64,000 nt of DNA, from the NCBI GenBank assembly GCA_003988855.1, contig QYAI01000031.1, positions 125,571 to 189,570 on the forward strand, given 5' to 3'. Source of the DNA: Arachnopeziza araneosa (taxonomy: Eukaryota > Ascomycota > Leotiomycetes > Helotiales > Arachnopezizaceae). Made by a program: the position numbers and the translations under genes. This document shows, one piece after another, positions 1 to 13,227 of this stretch (position 1 is its first letter; every line of letters starts with the position of its first letter). A model generated the notes under the pieces. It was not told the DNA's origin. It saw nothing but the letters and a program-made list of their open reading frames with translations, and made no database searches.

Positions 1-2431
1 TTCCATCTGCGCGTCCATCACCGGAATAGAAATAGATGGTGTAGAGTTTGAATCGGGAGGTGTGTTGTAGTCCATGATATGTGGGGCTGGTGCAGGTTCA
101 TGTACTTGGAATGGTTCCGGTGGAGGAGTGTCTCGCTTGGTAACCTGTGACCTCTCACGTGTAACCTTGCTAATTGCTTCCGATTGAACATTACGTTCTG
201 ATCCAACTACGGTCTCAATGTTCGCCTTCCGTATTGCTGCCTCCAAGAATTGAGTAGCGAAGTCGGCCGAGGAGTAGTTGTCACGCAACTTCTCAAGAAC
301 TTGCATACATTCCGTGAAGCCTTCCATTGCCAACTGTCTCGCTTCATCGTTGCAGCTCTTGATATCCAGAAGATGAATGATAATCGCTGGAAGAAGTACT
401 GTCACGCCAGTTGTTGGGAGAAACTTTTCATAATTTCGGATGTGAAGATCTTTAGAGATACGCGTGATCTCCCTCGAGGCCTCACGGACCTTCCGTCGAG
501 ACAAGTCTTGAAGTTCTCGTGAAGAATCGAGTTGATTCGCACCACTCGATGGCAGGACCTGAGGTCGATGCAGGGCTGACAAAGTAGTATAGTAAACCAT
601 GTGTAGCAGGCTTTTCTGAACGAACAAAGTTGGCGCGCTGTTGCCATGGTAAACTTCATCCGTATACACACACGAAACCGGTAATTCAGTCACCCAATTG
701 CTGAGTTCGACATCACAACGCTTAACCTCGTCTGTCTGGTCTATTTTCTTTGGGAAGAGCATAATTCCTTGATTGCTTACGTGCACGACGTCTTGAGCCA
801 TCCCCTGGTGTCGAACGAGTACGGAGTATTGTGCCGCCAGCACGTGGCTGATGCAAAGACAGAGTTTAGCCTTGGCAATACACATCTCGGCCAGCTTGAT
901 CTGGGTTTCTTTGTCTCGAAGCAGAGAGTCGGCCGGTATGATTGTGTTGTCGTCGGCAAGAACTTCAATTTCAAAATCCGACTCGTTCAACATGGGAACA
1001 TCGTAATCCTCATCCTTGACTCTCGTAGGTCTGCGCATCCCCAAAGCCACCAAACGATCCCGCATGAAGCAGGACCACCATATTCGTTTCCACAGTTTCT
1101 TCTTATTTAGTGCCATATTTGAGTTATCGGGATTACGATGGAGGCCGATTGTGTGCGCAAGTGAGATTGCTACTCCCATCCAATGCCATGTGTCCTTTTG
1201 GTCATCGGGAGTTTCGTACCAGTATGTCATGAGGAGGAGGGATTGAACGAGAGCAACTCGGTCGACTTCGTAGTCGAAATCATAAAGGACCTTCAGCTAT
1301 CAGTTTTTGTTCCTAATTCTGCACTCGACACAAAACTCACTCTAGTCTTTTGAAAGAAGGCCTTTCTCGCAGACTTTCGTGTCGTATACCCCACCTTGCG
1401 CAGAAACTCCATATCGACAAATGCAGTGCCAGCAAACATGATCGCCTGGAAGAGCAACAAACTCAGTCTCCCAGTCGCACCAGTACCGTCATCGATAATA
1501 TTCAGTAGTTCGTGAATCTCGATTAATGGCATATAAGGATGAACGTACTCGACGTACGCATGTAGAAGAGCATCTCGAACATCGTCGTCAGGAAGACTCA
1601 ATGCACCTTTCGCCCAGAGATAGTCGATGTCAACAGAAGTCATACGAGGAGGGAGAGGCTTCAAGTATGATGGAAGAAGGTGCTTCAAAACTGGAGCTGG
1701 TGGTTGAGCTGGATCTGCAATTTGTGTCTTCATCCGATCACCGTGCAGCGAGACGGTCGCAAGGAGAGAATTCGCCATGTCTGTGGGATCGAATCCACCA
1801 TTGAGAAGACTCTGCCTCCGCAACATGTCCGTTCTGTGAAGTTGATTATTGGCATTTTGGTCTTGCTTGTGTTAGTTGGGAAAAGGGACAGGTTTCTGCC
1901 ATCTTACAGATTGGATGTGGGACATGAGAGGTGCTAAAATCCTCTCCAACATCGCCAGATGCTGATCCGCTCCACCTTCGCGCCTCAGAATTCGCAATGT
2001 CTGACGGATTCACGATTCCATTTCCCCAAGATTGCAGAGGATTGGGCTGTGGTGGTTGTGGTTGTGGTTGTGGTTCTTGAGGTGGGAAATGTTTTCTGTC
2101 AAATTAGCATTTCTAGTTCTTGCCTCGAACCATGCCCTACTCACTTCCTGCGTTTGCTCTCCTCGATTACACATTTGATGCCATCCATGGTACAGTTTGA
2201 GCAAGTGACTTCTCCATTGGCCGATACATGATAGCGCTGCATCACATCGCATCTCACTTTTCTGGCGCGACATGCCGCACACGCTTTCGTAGCTCTACGT
2301 TTCACTGTCTTCTTCTTGCCATGCTCGTCGACTCCAGCGTCCGAGGAAGCACGCTTTCGCGAGTGTCCAGAGGCTGGAGGAGATTCGGAGTGACTGGGAC
2401 TGTAGGTGTCGTGGTGTGATGTTTGCGCCAT
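1..2431 (-). CDS. farA: FarA/CTF1-like Zn2Cys6 transcription factor, C-terminus cut by window edge
   Basis: Fungal zinc-cluster regulator of the FarA/cutinase transcription factor 1 family, which in other fungi controls fatty-acid use and cutinase genes. Exon 1 (2431-2145) has a basic stretch and the cluster CAACRARKVRCD, then CSNC and KCV, ending in ESKRRK. The fungal_trans middle domain lies in 1811-1341 and 1290-1; visible motifs are YVEYVHPYMPL, FVDMEFLRKVGYTTRK, LLLMTYWYETPDDQKDTWHW and FMRDRLVALGMRRPTR. The reading frame is still open at base 1, so the protein continues outside the window after a Pro/Ser-rich tail. Introns: 2144-2096, 1907-1812 and 1340-1291. The linker between cluster and middle domain (2095-1908) cannot be read in one frame: the Gln-Pro part and the conserved part (RQTLRILRREGGADQHLA) are in different frames. 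Either there is a 1-nt indel near 2010, or intron 1 runs 2144-1984 and removes the Gln-Pro part. Confidence 0.85.
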
Positions 2432-4723
2432 CGTTTAAAGCGTCGACAGAGCAAGCATGTGATTCGCCAAATCCGACGTCCAAACCTCACTCAGCACCTT
2501 CGTCTGATAAGTAGATGCTGCAACATAAACAAGCGATGTCCATCAAATTGAAGTGTTGGCCGGATAACAATGCATTTGTATAGAGAGAAGTCTGCGTCAG
2601 GTACGAGACGTGAGCTCTTTCATTACTGTGGAGAGCGAGCGGGTCTAAGGAGCCTTTAAAAGCTCAACGGCAAGGGCCAAGGGCAGTCGGGGAATGCGAT
2701 CTAACTTGTATGAGGCTGATAAGACATGCAACTCGGGGAAGTGGAGCACGAGAGTCGTCCAAAGGGGATAAGCCGGGAAGTTTTCGACAGAGGGAATTGA
2801 CATCATTATATATATATATATATATTTTTTTTTTCCCTTTCTAGACGCTTTCCCTGCATGTGTAAGTCCGACCAAACAAAACACAGGCCGGCGGTCGCGG
2901 AGGAACACCTCTTTGTTTTGGGGGAGCCGGTGATGTGGGTTGTTGGCACCTGCCATTTCAAAGGGGACCAGTGCCGGCCCTGGGAAATATAATCCTGAAT
3001 CCTCTAAGCTGAGCGGTGGTGGAACAGAGTGACTCGTCTCAGCTCATTCTTACATGAGATGTTGAGAGAAGCTTGAATTGGCTTCTTCCCTGGTCTTCAA
3101 GACTCTTGGAAATCAACCGTCAGCTTTCACCTGCCAACGTCTTCTTCATCTGCAATTCACAGAATCTCGCTGCCCCACATGATGATGAAGAGAAGAGCGG
3201 GACCTCTCCGCAATCCAAGGCGAGCTACTCCCCGATCCCACCAGTAGTCGAGAAAAAGCTCCCTCCAGCTGGAAAGGGATATCGTTTCGCTCCCTATGCC
3301 GTTCTGGCACTTCTCCAGATTAGGATATACTTTGACTAGCTCCCTTACTCGATGGTTTCCTCATGGATCGTGGAGCCGGTGGAGCGAATGGGCCTACTAC
3401 GTACTACTTCTTTTCCACCGGCACACACATTGAATGTTTTGAGACATTAATTCAAGTCGCAACCTTTCCGCTCTGTCGGACAGAAACGGGCTTTTGGATC
3501 TGCAGGCGGAATAAAATTTTGCCCCTCGGTGGAGGCGGGGTAGTTTCGAACGCGTCAAGACTCGTCATCTGAAGATGTCTACAAAGTACAAAGGGTATAA
3601 GTTGGCTCGTCCCCTTCTCTACTTGGCGTCTAGGCTGTGCGAAGCATGATACAGGCGTTGTAGCGGTCAATACTAGTTCATAGCTCGAGATAGGGAGCTG
3701 GATTAGCGATAGCTACTGTAGATCGGTCTCTTGGTAAAGTAAATGCGACCGTTAGATCTCCAAAGCGGGAACCAGGATGAAATAAATGCGCGAGTCAGGT
3801 CCAACGGCAAGCCTCAGCGTGAACACGGAGAATTGACCGAGAGCAACTACCGAGCATAACCGGATCAAAGGGACGTGCGGAATTGCGACACACGTGAGAA
3901 TCTGTCCGTCACATCCAAACTCTTTCCGCTACGGCTCTGCTCTTGATTCGGCGTCACCGATAACTGTGTCAATCACGAGCTCGTCTCATCATTTCCGAGA
4001 AGCTATGGCCTGGACTAACCTCATACCGCTCCTGGTCTTGTGACATTTGGCCATCAAGGTCATGGTACTGGAAGATATATGGAAGTCGAGTTGGACACAT
4101 GTTTATTCTTCAACCTCCAACCCTCTCTCCACGGGACAGAAGCGAAGTTTAATCAAAGGCTTACCCAGTCTTGCCGAGATCCTCCGTTACCAGCGTCCAA
4201 GCAAGCTGGGAGTAGTTTCTCCTACAATTGAATGTCCTCCAAAGGGTTTGTGAATGTATCCTTGGCGGTTTCTGTTGCTCAATCCATCTACCTGGTTGAT
4301 CCCTTTCAACTCGTCGCAGAGCTGCTACAACCTGATCGAGTTGCCATCAAATGGCTTTTTCTGTTTGTGTGCTTATTCTATTTTCTTTGTGGTTGAAGGC
4401 ATTTCACTAAGCGATCTCAACGTCACCATCTTTTGCGTTACTTCTCCTGATGTCATATCGAGAAATCTCAATCGGATTCGCGGAAATAACCTCGACCCTC
4501 GTTCATGTATGGGTTGAGGTCTAGAATTCCCGATTCTGAGTCTTGTAAGCCATTTTTGATATCGTATTTGGAAGGTTGATTCATACATGAGGTCACCACT
4601 TGCCCCTCCAGACCCTCCATCCAAAAGTTCAGTAGACGGGACACACTCATATATAGAACTACAAGCAATCCATTACCATTATTCACAGATCCTTTACACA
4701 AGAAACAGAAATTTATCCGCAAT
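2432..4723. other. Gene-free intergenic stretch
   Basis: This 2.3 kb lies between the 5' ends of two divergently transcribed genes, so it presumably holds both promoters. It has a TA dinucleotide run at about 2811-2824 followed by a T run. I see no open frame with coding character; the short ORFs here look random. Confidence 0.6.
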
Positions 4724-5961
4724 ATGACATCTGCACCAGAACAATTTACTGGCTTCATGGTCGAGGACGAGAAGTCCTGGACTACCTTCAAAAGACAAAA
4801 GGTTGATTTGATACCTTGAGATACGCATCTTCTGACGTCAACAGTTTACTCCCAAGATCTTTGAGGACTATGATGTTGACGTGGCTGTCCAGTGCTGCGG
4901 CGTGTGCGCAAGCGACGTTCATACCATTTCTGGCGGATGGGGAGGATTGCCAACTAAACCTATCTGCGTAGGCCATGAGATTATTGGAAAGGTTCTACGA
5001 GTTGGGCCCAAGGTCAAAACCATTCAAGTTGGAGAACGAGTTGGCGTCGGTGCTCAGGTTCAGTCTTGCATGAAATGCCCACAATGCAAGTCTGACAACG
5101 AGAATTACTGCCCACATCAACTTGGTAACTACCAATTCTTTCGGCAGATAAAGTACCTCTGACAATCTAGATACCTATGGAGCACCATATAAGCTGGATG
5201 GCGGAGATCCAGACAAACCAGTCAGTGACCAAGACATGAAAGACAAAAATGGAAACCAAATCTTTTCACAAGGAGGATATTCCTCTCATGCTCGCGTCCA
5301 CGAGCAATTTGTTTTCAAAGTTCCGGACAACATCCCATCAATTGAGGCCGGCCCAATGATGTGCGCTGGCCTAACGGTTTATTCTCCTCTTAAAAGAGCC
5401 GGAACAGGCCCTGGCAAGAAGGTAGCAATCATCGGCATTGGCGGTCTTGGGCATTTCGCTCTTCTCTGGGCTCGAGCCTTGGGCGCTGAAGTGTGGGCGC
5501 TTTCCCATTCTCCAAGCAAGGAAGCCGAAGCGAAAAAGCTTGGTGCCCACCATTTTGTGGCAACCACCGAGAAAGGATGGCATGAACCTCTTGCGTTTAC
5601 ATTTGATTTCATCCTCAACTCCGCTGATATGACACACACATTTAAGATGCAAGATTACCTGTCCTGCTTAGCTGTGAATGGCGAGTTTCATAATGTCGGT
5701 ATTCCGGACGAACCGCTTCCCCAAATGGCTGTGTTTGACTTCCTTCCAAATGGCTGCAAGATTGGCGCTAGTCATATTGGAAGTAAGAAGGAGGCAGAAG
5801 AGATGTTGAAGCTAGCTAGCGAGAAGAACATCCATCCTATGATCGAGACCATCCCAATCTCGGAGGCTGGGTGCGCTGAAGCCGTCCAGAAGGTCAAGGA
5901 CAACAAGGTTCGTTATCGGATCACTTTGACCGACTTTGACAAGGCTTTTGGCACCAATTAA
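4724..5961 (+). CDS. Zinc-dependent alcohol dehydrogenase (cinnamyl-alcohol / ADH6-like MDR family)
   Basis: Medium-chain, zinc-dependent, probably NADP(H)-using alcohol/aldehyde dehydrogenase, likely cytosolic. Three exons: 4724-4801, 4845-5124 and 5171-5961, giving 382 residues, normal for the family. Seen: the N-terminal catalytic-zinc region CCGVCASDVHTISGGWG and GHEIIGKVLRVG; the structural-zinc cysteine cluster in QSCMKCPQCKSDNENYC; the Rossmann glycine motif AIIGIGGLGHFALLWARALG; and YSSHARVHEQFVFKVPD. The start ATG is the first in frame after a run of stops. The first intron (43 nt) restores the expected KFTPKIFEDYDVDV junction. Substrate is unknown; yeast Adh6/Adh7 reduce cinnamaldehydes and branched aldehydes, and this is their subfamily. 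Confidence 0.9.
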
Positions 5962-6702
5962 GGAGATGAACTACTACTTGGATAGGCGAGGACTTTGGAG
6001 CATTCTGCATGTAATGAGTTACTTTGAAAATAGAAACGATTATTGAGCACGTGTTAATCACATTGACAACCCAATTCAACTTTGTGCTGTTCCATAGAGA
6101 CTTTTTCTATCTCATCACCGTCTAATACTGGGTACGGATCGAGATGCCATTCTCATCCAACTGCATAGTGTTGTGGTCTAGGATCCTCTTACAGTGGTGA
6201 TGTTGTCCGTTGAAATCTGGCGCTGCAACCCCACCAAAGTGCCGACCTGAGCCTTATCGATGACGCCCACTCCCTCCAAGCGACATCATTCCCCACACCC
6301 TCAAGGACCATGATTTGCACCTCGACCCTGTCAGCACATGTTTGCTGCAGCTTCACAGGCAGGCAGGCCGAGAACAAGAACCCTCCACAATCGACTCGTC
6401 ATGCTAGAAATCCCGTCGCTGGGCGGAGTCGCGTCAGGTACCCACGCGTGGCCGTGGCGATTGGCCGGACCCGGATTCCTGATGGTCCTCTGTGTGGTGT
6501 TCAGCTGCGTTCCTTGTTGAGGGTGGCTGAGGAGAGATCTCCCTCTGCCGCAGTGCGCTGACTGAGCTTGGCCCTATGTCATCCTCGTGCATGCCCATGA
6601 TATAATTTGCATGCCACCTCGCAGCCCTTCTGCTGAAGTACTGCGGCAGTATCTTCTCCTGCCTCCTCCTACACACACACACGCATCTCAGCATTACACA
6701 AT
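5962..6702. other. Intergenic, no gene seen
   Basis: About 740 bases between two genes on the same strand. A CA-rich track (acacacacacac-like, near 6670-6682) sits just before the MARVEL-like start codon. I see no coding or RNA gene. Confidence 0.5.
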
Positions 6703-7679
6703 ATGGCCGTAGGTGGAGGATTCGCCCTCAAGGGCGCGTCCCTCTTTATCAGATTCATCCAGTTCTGCTGCGCGGCCATCGTGCTCGGCATCTTTTGCTA
6801 CTTTCTCGCCACGCTGCACAACCACCACCTGCACATCGACACCTACATCCGCGCCGTGACGGGCATCGCGGGCGCCGCGGTGCTCTACACGCTCGTGGCG
6901 CTGCTGCTGGTGTGCTGCCTGGGCGGCATCGCCTTCTTCAGCATCCTGGGCATGCTCCTCGATGTGGCGTTTATGGGCGCCTTCGCCTACGTCGCTTACG
7001 AGAACCGTGGAGGCGACGGATCGTGCAGCGGGAATGTCAACACGGCGTTTGGGAGCGGCGACGCGGATTCAGGAAACACGGTGCCAACGGGCAGCGGTGG
7101 CTTCACCAGACTGCCCAGTTTCAGAACCGCCTGCAAGTTGGAGACGGCCTGTTTTTCGGTAGCAATCGTTGCCATGTAAGTCCCTTGTCAACTCGGCTGT
7201 TTAAACCAAAACTGACCCTCAGCGTCTTCTTCTTCCTCTCCATCCTGACCGAACTGGGCCTCATGCGACACCACCGCAAGGAGCGCGCCTTCGGCCCCTC
7301 GCCCAACAACGGCTACACAGCCGGGCGCCCCAGGCGGAAGTTCTGGCAGCGCAAGCCCAAGCGGGACGCCGAGTTCGAGGAGGAGATCAACCCGGATGCG
7401 CTGCCGCCGCACACGGATCCGTCCGAGGTGCGAGAGAGCTACGCCACGGATGCGACGGCCGTGGGGACTGAGCCCGTCGTCAACAAGTACGCCACCAGCC
7501 CGGGCTACGGGAATGCGAACACTGGCTATGGCGCCGGTCACCATGCGGGCCATGTGGTGGGCAGTGGCGGGAACGGCTATCAGACGACGACGACGACGCA
7601 TGTGCCGCACGGCAACGACGGTCGGACGTACCTGGCGTATAACCCAGACAGGACTTCGAACAGCACGGGGACCTTTTAG
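6703..7679 (+). CDS. MARVEL-like four-span membrane protein
   Basis: Integral membrane protein of 309 residues in two exons (6703-7175 and 7223-7679). The intron has gtaagt and ctcag boundaries, and splicing joins VAIVA to IVFFFLSILTE. Seen: four hydrophobic spans at about residues 14-39, 46-72, 74-98 and 145-168. The loop between spans 3 and 4 is Gly/Ser/Asn-rich. A long hydrophilic C-terminal tail (about 135 residues) is basic near the membrane (RHHRKER, RRKFWQRKPKRD) and then rich in Gly, Tyr and Thr. This arrangement is typical of fungal MARVEL-domain proteins, which sit at the plasma membrane or in vesicles. Molecular function is not known. Codon use is markedly GC-rich in exon 1 compared with neighbours. 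Confidence 0.75.
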
Positions 7680-7855
7680 ATAGAGAGATGTGTGAAGCGG
7701 ACAGGAGTTACTCTGAATATTGGTTGGGAAAAATGAATCTGTACTATAGTTCACCATTATAGAACACCTAATAGTAATTCAATGCAATGTGTTTAACACG
7801 CAAGTTCTTCCTGAGTTTCGATTGCGGTCTAGGAGTTGGGTATCTCTACACTACT

Positions 7856-10800
7856 TTACAATACAAAATTTACAGTTGTCCCACCTTGGACGACAATCAT
7901 CTTCTTCGCTGTTCTTACATCTATCCTCTCATTCATCAGCTTTTGTCTCCCCTCTGCCGAGCCAAGGATCTGGTCCTTGATCCAAACCTCCAGCTCTCTC
8001 CCTTTCAGACCGTCCCCAGGGATAGGGATTTCAAGGACAACTCTCAACTTCCCATTGACCTGGACGACACAACTTCTCGTGGTGGGTGCCATCATCTCAA
8101 GTGTACCATCTAGAACAGGGAATGGTTGATCAAATACCGACGCATGGATACTTGGTTCCGTTTCTTCTGAAACAACATCGAGATCCCCCTGATTCGACGC
8201 CAGCAGGGCCTTATTCAAAGTGTGGGGGCGTTGAAGTATACTCCAGCACTCTTCTGCGAATGCTGGTGTAATGGGTGCCATCATTGTCACAAGCGTCTTG
8301 AGAGCTGCATGCTCCATCTTCGTATTGTTAAGATGAAAATCTACGTCCATGCCGTTTTTATCGTACTTCTCGCTGCCGTGAGAATACTCGATAATGGTGT
8401 TCGTCAACGACATGAGATCAGAAACAACAGTATTTAGGGCATACGTTCTGGTATAAGAATCTGTGACATTTTGGATGGTAGTCTGAACAGCTCGCCAGAG
8501 CTTCTTGTCAGTTTCAAATTTTCTGTTGAATCGTGGTTTGACTTCAGAATATGTCTTCTTGGGAGACTCAAGATTCTTGAGATGTTCGGAAAATGATGTA
8601 CTCTCTTCAACACCCCAGGAGATTCTATGCATCTGATGATCTGGGGAAGATGTTGGCAACTGCAATTCGTTGATCGCAGCAGCAAGTTGTATCAGATTCG
8701 ACTTAGGGCTCCAGCGGGTAAATGGTTCCAATGTAGTGAAACCTGACCAGTACTCACACTTTTCGGCTTGGGTTATATGCTCGTAAATACGCTTCAACCA
8801 ACGAGTTACTCCTGATATCTTCTCTTCATCCCAGTCAAGGACTTCGCTAACTGGGGCTTGAAATAAGATATGCGCCCTTGTGGTGTCTGCGCCATACTTT
8901 TCCATACACAACCCTGGATCGACCCCATTATACTTTGATTTTGACATCTTTTCAAAACTGATCTTGGCAGGATCTCCAGTACTAGCGACTGTGGGAGTCT
9001 TACTTGTAGATATGGCGTCTGAGGCGAACACCAGTTCATTAGGCTTTAGGAATCGGCCAGTAACTGGATCAGAATATGTTCTCCCATGGACCATACCCTG
9101 AGCGAGAACCTTTTTGAAAGGTTCTCCCAGATTTTTTGATCCAGATGGCCAGAGATCTGTAGTTGCCATGAATTTTGAGATGAATCGAGCGTATAGTAAA
9201 TGCAAAATAGCATGCTCAACACCTCCAATGTAGAGATCGACGGGTAGATTAGCATCTGCGCTTTCTGGGGAGAACATGTCTGTTTCGTTCTTCGAATCCG
9301 GGAACCTCATAAAGTACCAGCTTGAGTCAACAAAAGTATCCATTGTGTCAGTATCTCTCTTCGCTGGACTACCACAACTTGGACACTTGGCATTGACCCA
9401 TTCGTGGACATGCTCCAACGGATTGCCAGTCTTTCCTTGTTCCCAGTGGCCTTTTAGCTCCGGAAGCTCAACTGGCAAGTCTTTCTCTGGGACTATGACT
9501 GGGCCACAGTCTTCGCAGTGTATGATTGGAATGGGCGTACCCCAATATCTTTGCCGGCTGACCAGCCAATCTCGAAGTCTCCAAGTTTCTGCTGCAGAAC
9601 CCAGCCCAGCTGACCTGAGGAAAGCAACAATCCTTTCAGTAGCTTCGGTGGTGGAAAGACCAGAATAGGGACCACAATCTTGCATAAGAAAACCATGTTG
9701 TATGAATGGTTTAATTCTTGGCGTAGGCATAGATCCATCTTTTGATTTAGCAATAACAAATCTAATAGAACCTCGAGAACAATTGTGTTTCCAAAAGGCA
9801 TAATCGCGAGTATCGTGACCAGGAACACCCATCACGGCCCCATCTCCATAGTCTCCAAGCACATAAGGGGCAACATAAATTGGAAGAGGAGATTTTGTGG
9901 CATCTGGTGTTGACTCTTCTTGACTGAATGGGTTCAAAGCTTGGATATTCGGAAGAACATATCCTGCTTTTGAGTCCGCTGGAAGACTAGGCAGTGAAGC
10001 CAGAAACGCTTGCAACCGGACATCATTCTTGGCAAGCTGTTCAACAATTGGATGCGTAGAAGCAAGAGCTAAGTACTGCACTCCAAATAGAGTGTCCGGC
10101 CTCGTTGTGAAAACCTCAATGTCTAAGAAAGTTTGGTCATTGGCCACGACTTTGAATTTGACTTTAACTCCTGAGGATTTTCCTATCCAGTTTTTCTGCA
10201 TATATAAAACTCTTTTAGGCCAGGCTGCTCCTTTCTCCAATTCCTTTAAGCCATCAAGCAGCTCTTGTCGAAATTCTGATATCTTTAGAAACCACTGTTT
10301 CAACATTCGCTTCTCAACCTTGGCTCCAGATCTCCAAGAACATCCGTTCGCATCTACTTGTTCATTTGCAAGAACTGTCTTATCAACTGGGTCATAGTTA
10401 ACGAGAGATTCTGCTTGGTATGCGAGGCCAGCTTGGTGAAGACGGACGAAGAGCTTTTGGGTATGCTTGTAGAAGCTGGGATCGCAGGTAGCGAATTCCT
10501 GCCTCCAGTCAGCTCAATAGTCATATGGAACTATATTCACAAACTTTATCCCAGTCCCAATGTCCATTCATAGTTTCCAGCTGGCCTTTCATCTTCTCAA
10601 TATTGGTCTTTGTCCAAGTCTTCGGGTCAACCCCCCTCTCAATAGCAGCATTCTCTGCAGGCAATCCGAACGCATCCCAGCCAATTGGGTGTATAACATC
10701 ATAACCCTGCATTCTTCGAACTCTTGCGAGCACGTCTGATATCGTGTAGACTCGTAGATGGCCTAGATGTAGATCTCCAGAAGGGTAAGGGAACATTGGC

Positions 10801-11102
10801 AAGATGTACATCTTCTCTTTGGTAGATTCTGTTTCCTGCTTGACCCCGGAGTTTTTGGGGTTTACCAATCGCTTCTCCGTCCATTTCGACCGCCATTTCC
10901 TGTCTAGTGAAGGTAGGTTGAGGTTCGGATATTTTGGAACGGTGGTGGGAAAGGATTCAATAACTTCGATGATTTTGGCCGCATGAACTCCTCCTGAGAC
11001 TCTTAGAGCTAGCAGACTTCCAAAATATCCGCTGGCGCTCCTCCACATGGTCGAAGGGAATATTTTTGCTCCTAAAAGAGAATTGGTGCAGAGAACTTTC
11101 AC
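7856..11102 (-). CDS. Mitochondrial leucyl-tRNA synthetase (class I)
   Basis: Charges mitochondrial tRNA-Leu with leucine; yeast Nam2 is the counterpart and also helps splice mitochondrial group I introns. Two exons (11102-10545 and 10498-7856) give 1,066 residues; the 46-nt intron joins WDWDK to EFATCDPSFYK. Seen: HIGH-type motif HLGH in PSGDLHLGHLRVYT (about residues 112-115), IHPIGWDAFGLPAENAAIERG, the editing domain around FTTRPDTLFGVQYLALAS, the tryptophan/WYFMRFPDSKN region and the KMSKS loop EKMSKSKYNGVDP. The first 50 residues are basic and lack acidic residues at the start, fitting a mitochondrial presequence. A second Met (residue 19) is a possible alternative start. Head-to-head with the permease gene, 255 bases between the start codons. 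Confidence 0.95.
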
Positions 11103-11357
11103 GAGGCTGCAAGTTCAAGGGAAGTTGGAAGTCCGTGCGCTGAAACAAATGAAGACCCTAAGACATCATCCCAACCCCAGATCATCAGCAAGCCGTCTCC
11201 TTGATCATCTTTTCAATACATACTTGTCCTTCTGCTTCATTGCATCGATCTATATTCTTTATTTCCTACGCTTATATCACGACATGACCTAGTAGATAAG
11301 ATAGGAATCACAGTCACAATACCAAGCTCGATGCGAACATAGGAGAACTTGAATACC
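11103..11357. promoter_or_regulatory. Shared divergent promoter region
   Basis: 255 bases separate the start codons of the mitochondrial leucyl-tRNA synthetase and the methionine-type permease, so both promoters must lie here or overlap it. No specific factor site is claimed. Confidence 0.6.
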
Positions 11358-13227
11358 ATGTCGCGGCCTTTTTCTAGTCTCCAACCGCATGCACGCGACT
11401 CACTAGAACTTGCCAGCTTGGCTTCCTCTTCTCCAGGGCGGCGGACTTCCTCTTCCTCTACATCCTCTCGCTCCGGCATATCATCTTCCCGCAAGCTGTC
11501 TCTCGAAGAAGATGACCCTCTTGATGAACGAAATCCGGCCGCGCGGGCTCCCCATCGTCGCACTTATTCCATGTCCTCTGCCTTTGACTTCAGCGCAAAC
11601 CTCTATCCTCTTTCCTCGACCACCGGAAATGGCTATGCGCCGATTGGAGCCCCGGCAAGCAGCGGACAGACCGCCCTAGGTGGAGGATCACTGGAAAAGC
11701 ACAAGACGTTGACATATATGAACGGGCTATCCTTAATTGTAGGATTGATAATAGGTAGTGGGATTTTTTCATCACCAAGTCAAGTCAATGTGAATACTGG
11801 GTCAGCCGGAGCATCCTTGATTGTTTGGGCCATTGCTGGAATACTAGCTTGGACGGGTGCTTCTAGTTATGCCGAATTAGGAGGGGCCATACCATTGAAT
11901 GGAGGAGCACAAGTGTATCTTTCCAAGATATTCGGGGAGTTGTTTGGATTTTTATTTACATGGTGCGCCGTGATGGTTCTCAAACCCGGTTCCACGGCCA
12001 TTATATCTATAATTATGGGAGAATACCTTGTGAGGGCGGCGATAGGAGCAGAAGCAGAAAACGTTAGTGCTTGGATCAACAAAAGTGTAGCGTTGGCTGG
12101 GTTATTTACTGTTACTCTGCTGAATTGCATATCTACGAAACTTGGGACTAGGATGGGAGACATGTTCATGTTTTTCAAATTTGTTGCATTATTAGGAGTT
12201 ACGGTCATTGGCATTGTAGTGGCTGCCACGGGGTTTTCAGCATCCGGACATGCTAATGAAGATTGGAAGACTGTTGGGTGGTTTGAAGGAACTAGCAAGA
12301 GTGCCAGTCACTGGGCTGTAGCGTTGTACGCAGGCTTGTGGGCTTTTGATGGCTGGGACAATGTAAGTTTCCCGTTTTCAATTTTGAATTTACTGACTCT
12401 TGTAGACAAACTACGTCGTAGGAGAATTTCGCAACCCAACTCGCGACCTTCCCCGTGTCATTCATACCGCTATGCCACTCGTAATACTGTCGTACATCCT
12501 TGCAAACGTTGCATACTTTTTTGTTCTCCCCCTCAAGACCCTCAATTCCTCGAATACCGTGGCTGTTATGTTTGGTAGTGCCGTATTTGGCCCCATCGGC
12601 TCTCTTGTCCTCGCTTTAATCGTTTCCGCATCTTGCTTTGGAGCGTTGAATGCTACGACTTTTACGAGTGGACGATTGGTGTATGTGGCAGGGAAGGAAG
12701 GTTATCTCCCTGCCGTGTTTGGAAAAATAGGAATAGGAAATGCTGAGGAGACAAATACACTGAGGACAAGGAATTGGGCTTCAAAGAGGTTGGCCAAGAT
12801 TTTTGGTGACGAAGAAACTGGCCTTTTCTTCACGCCAGTGAATGCAATGGTGTTAAATGCGGCATTAACAGCATGCTATATTTTTGTTGGAGAGTTCGGG
12901 ACCCTACTCACCTTTTACGGTGTCGCAGGATACACCTTTTATTTTCTGACGGTATTGGGACTGATCATTCTAAGGGTGAAGGAGCCGAATCTAGAGAGAC
13001 CGTACAAAACTTGGATTACCACACCAATCATATTCTGCTGCGTCAGTCTATTCCTGCTGAGTAGGGCAGTATTTGCGGAGCCATTGCAGACGGTAATTGT
13101 TGTGGCGTTTATTTTAGTCGGTGTACCAGTATACTATTGGAGGATACGGGGAAGGGATAAAGGCGTCAAGAGGGAGAGTGACGGAGCAGAGAGTAAATGG
13201 AAGTTTTGGAGACGATGGCAGAATTAG
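11358..13227 (+). CDS. High-affinity methionine permease-like amino acid transporter (LAT/Mup1 type)
   Basis: Amino acid/polyamine/organocation superfamily transporter, most like yeast Mup1, which imports methionine and cysteine at the plasma membrane. Two exons (11358-12362 and 12406-13227) give 608 residues. Seen: a Ser-rich hydrophilic N-terminal tail of about 115 residues, then TYMNGLSLIVGLIIGSGIFSS, the typical first membrane span with the GSGIFSSP substrate motif; WAIAGILAWTGASSYAELG; FTWCAVMVLKPGSTA; LWAFDGWDNTNYVVGEFRNP across the splice; about 12 hydrophobic spans and a short basic C-terminus. In yeast the N-terminal tail of Mup1 carries ubiquitin acceptor lysines; here it is unusually rich in Ser. 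The ATG at 11358 is the first in frame. Confidence 0.9.

Noticed and set aside
2645..2956. 103-codon minus-strand frame containing the TA/T run
   Set aside because: It translates the microsatellite into an IYIYI run; it is a chance frame in promoter DNA.
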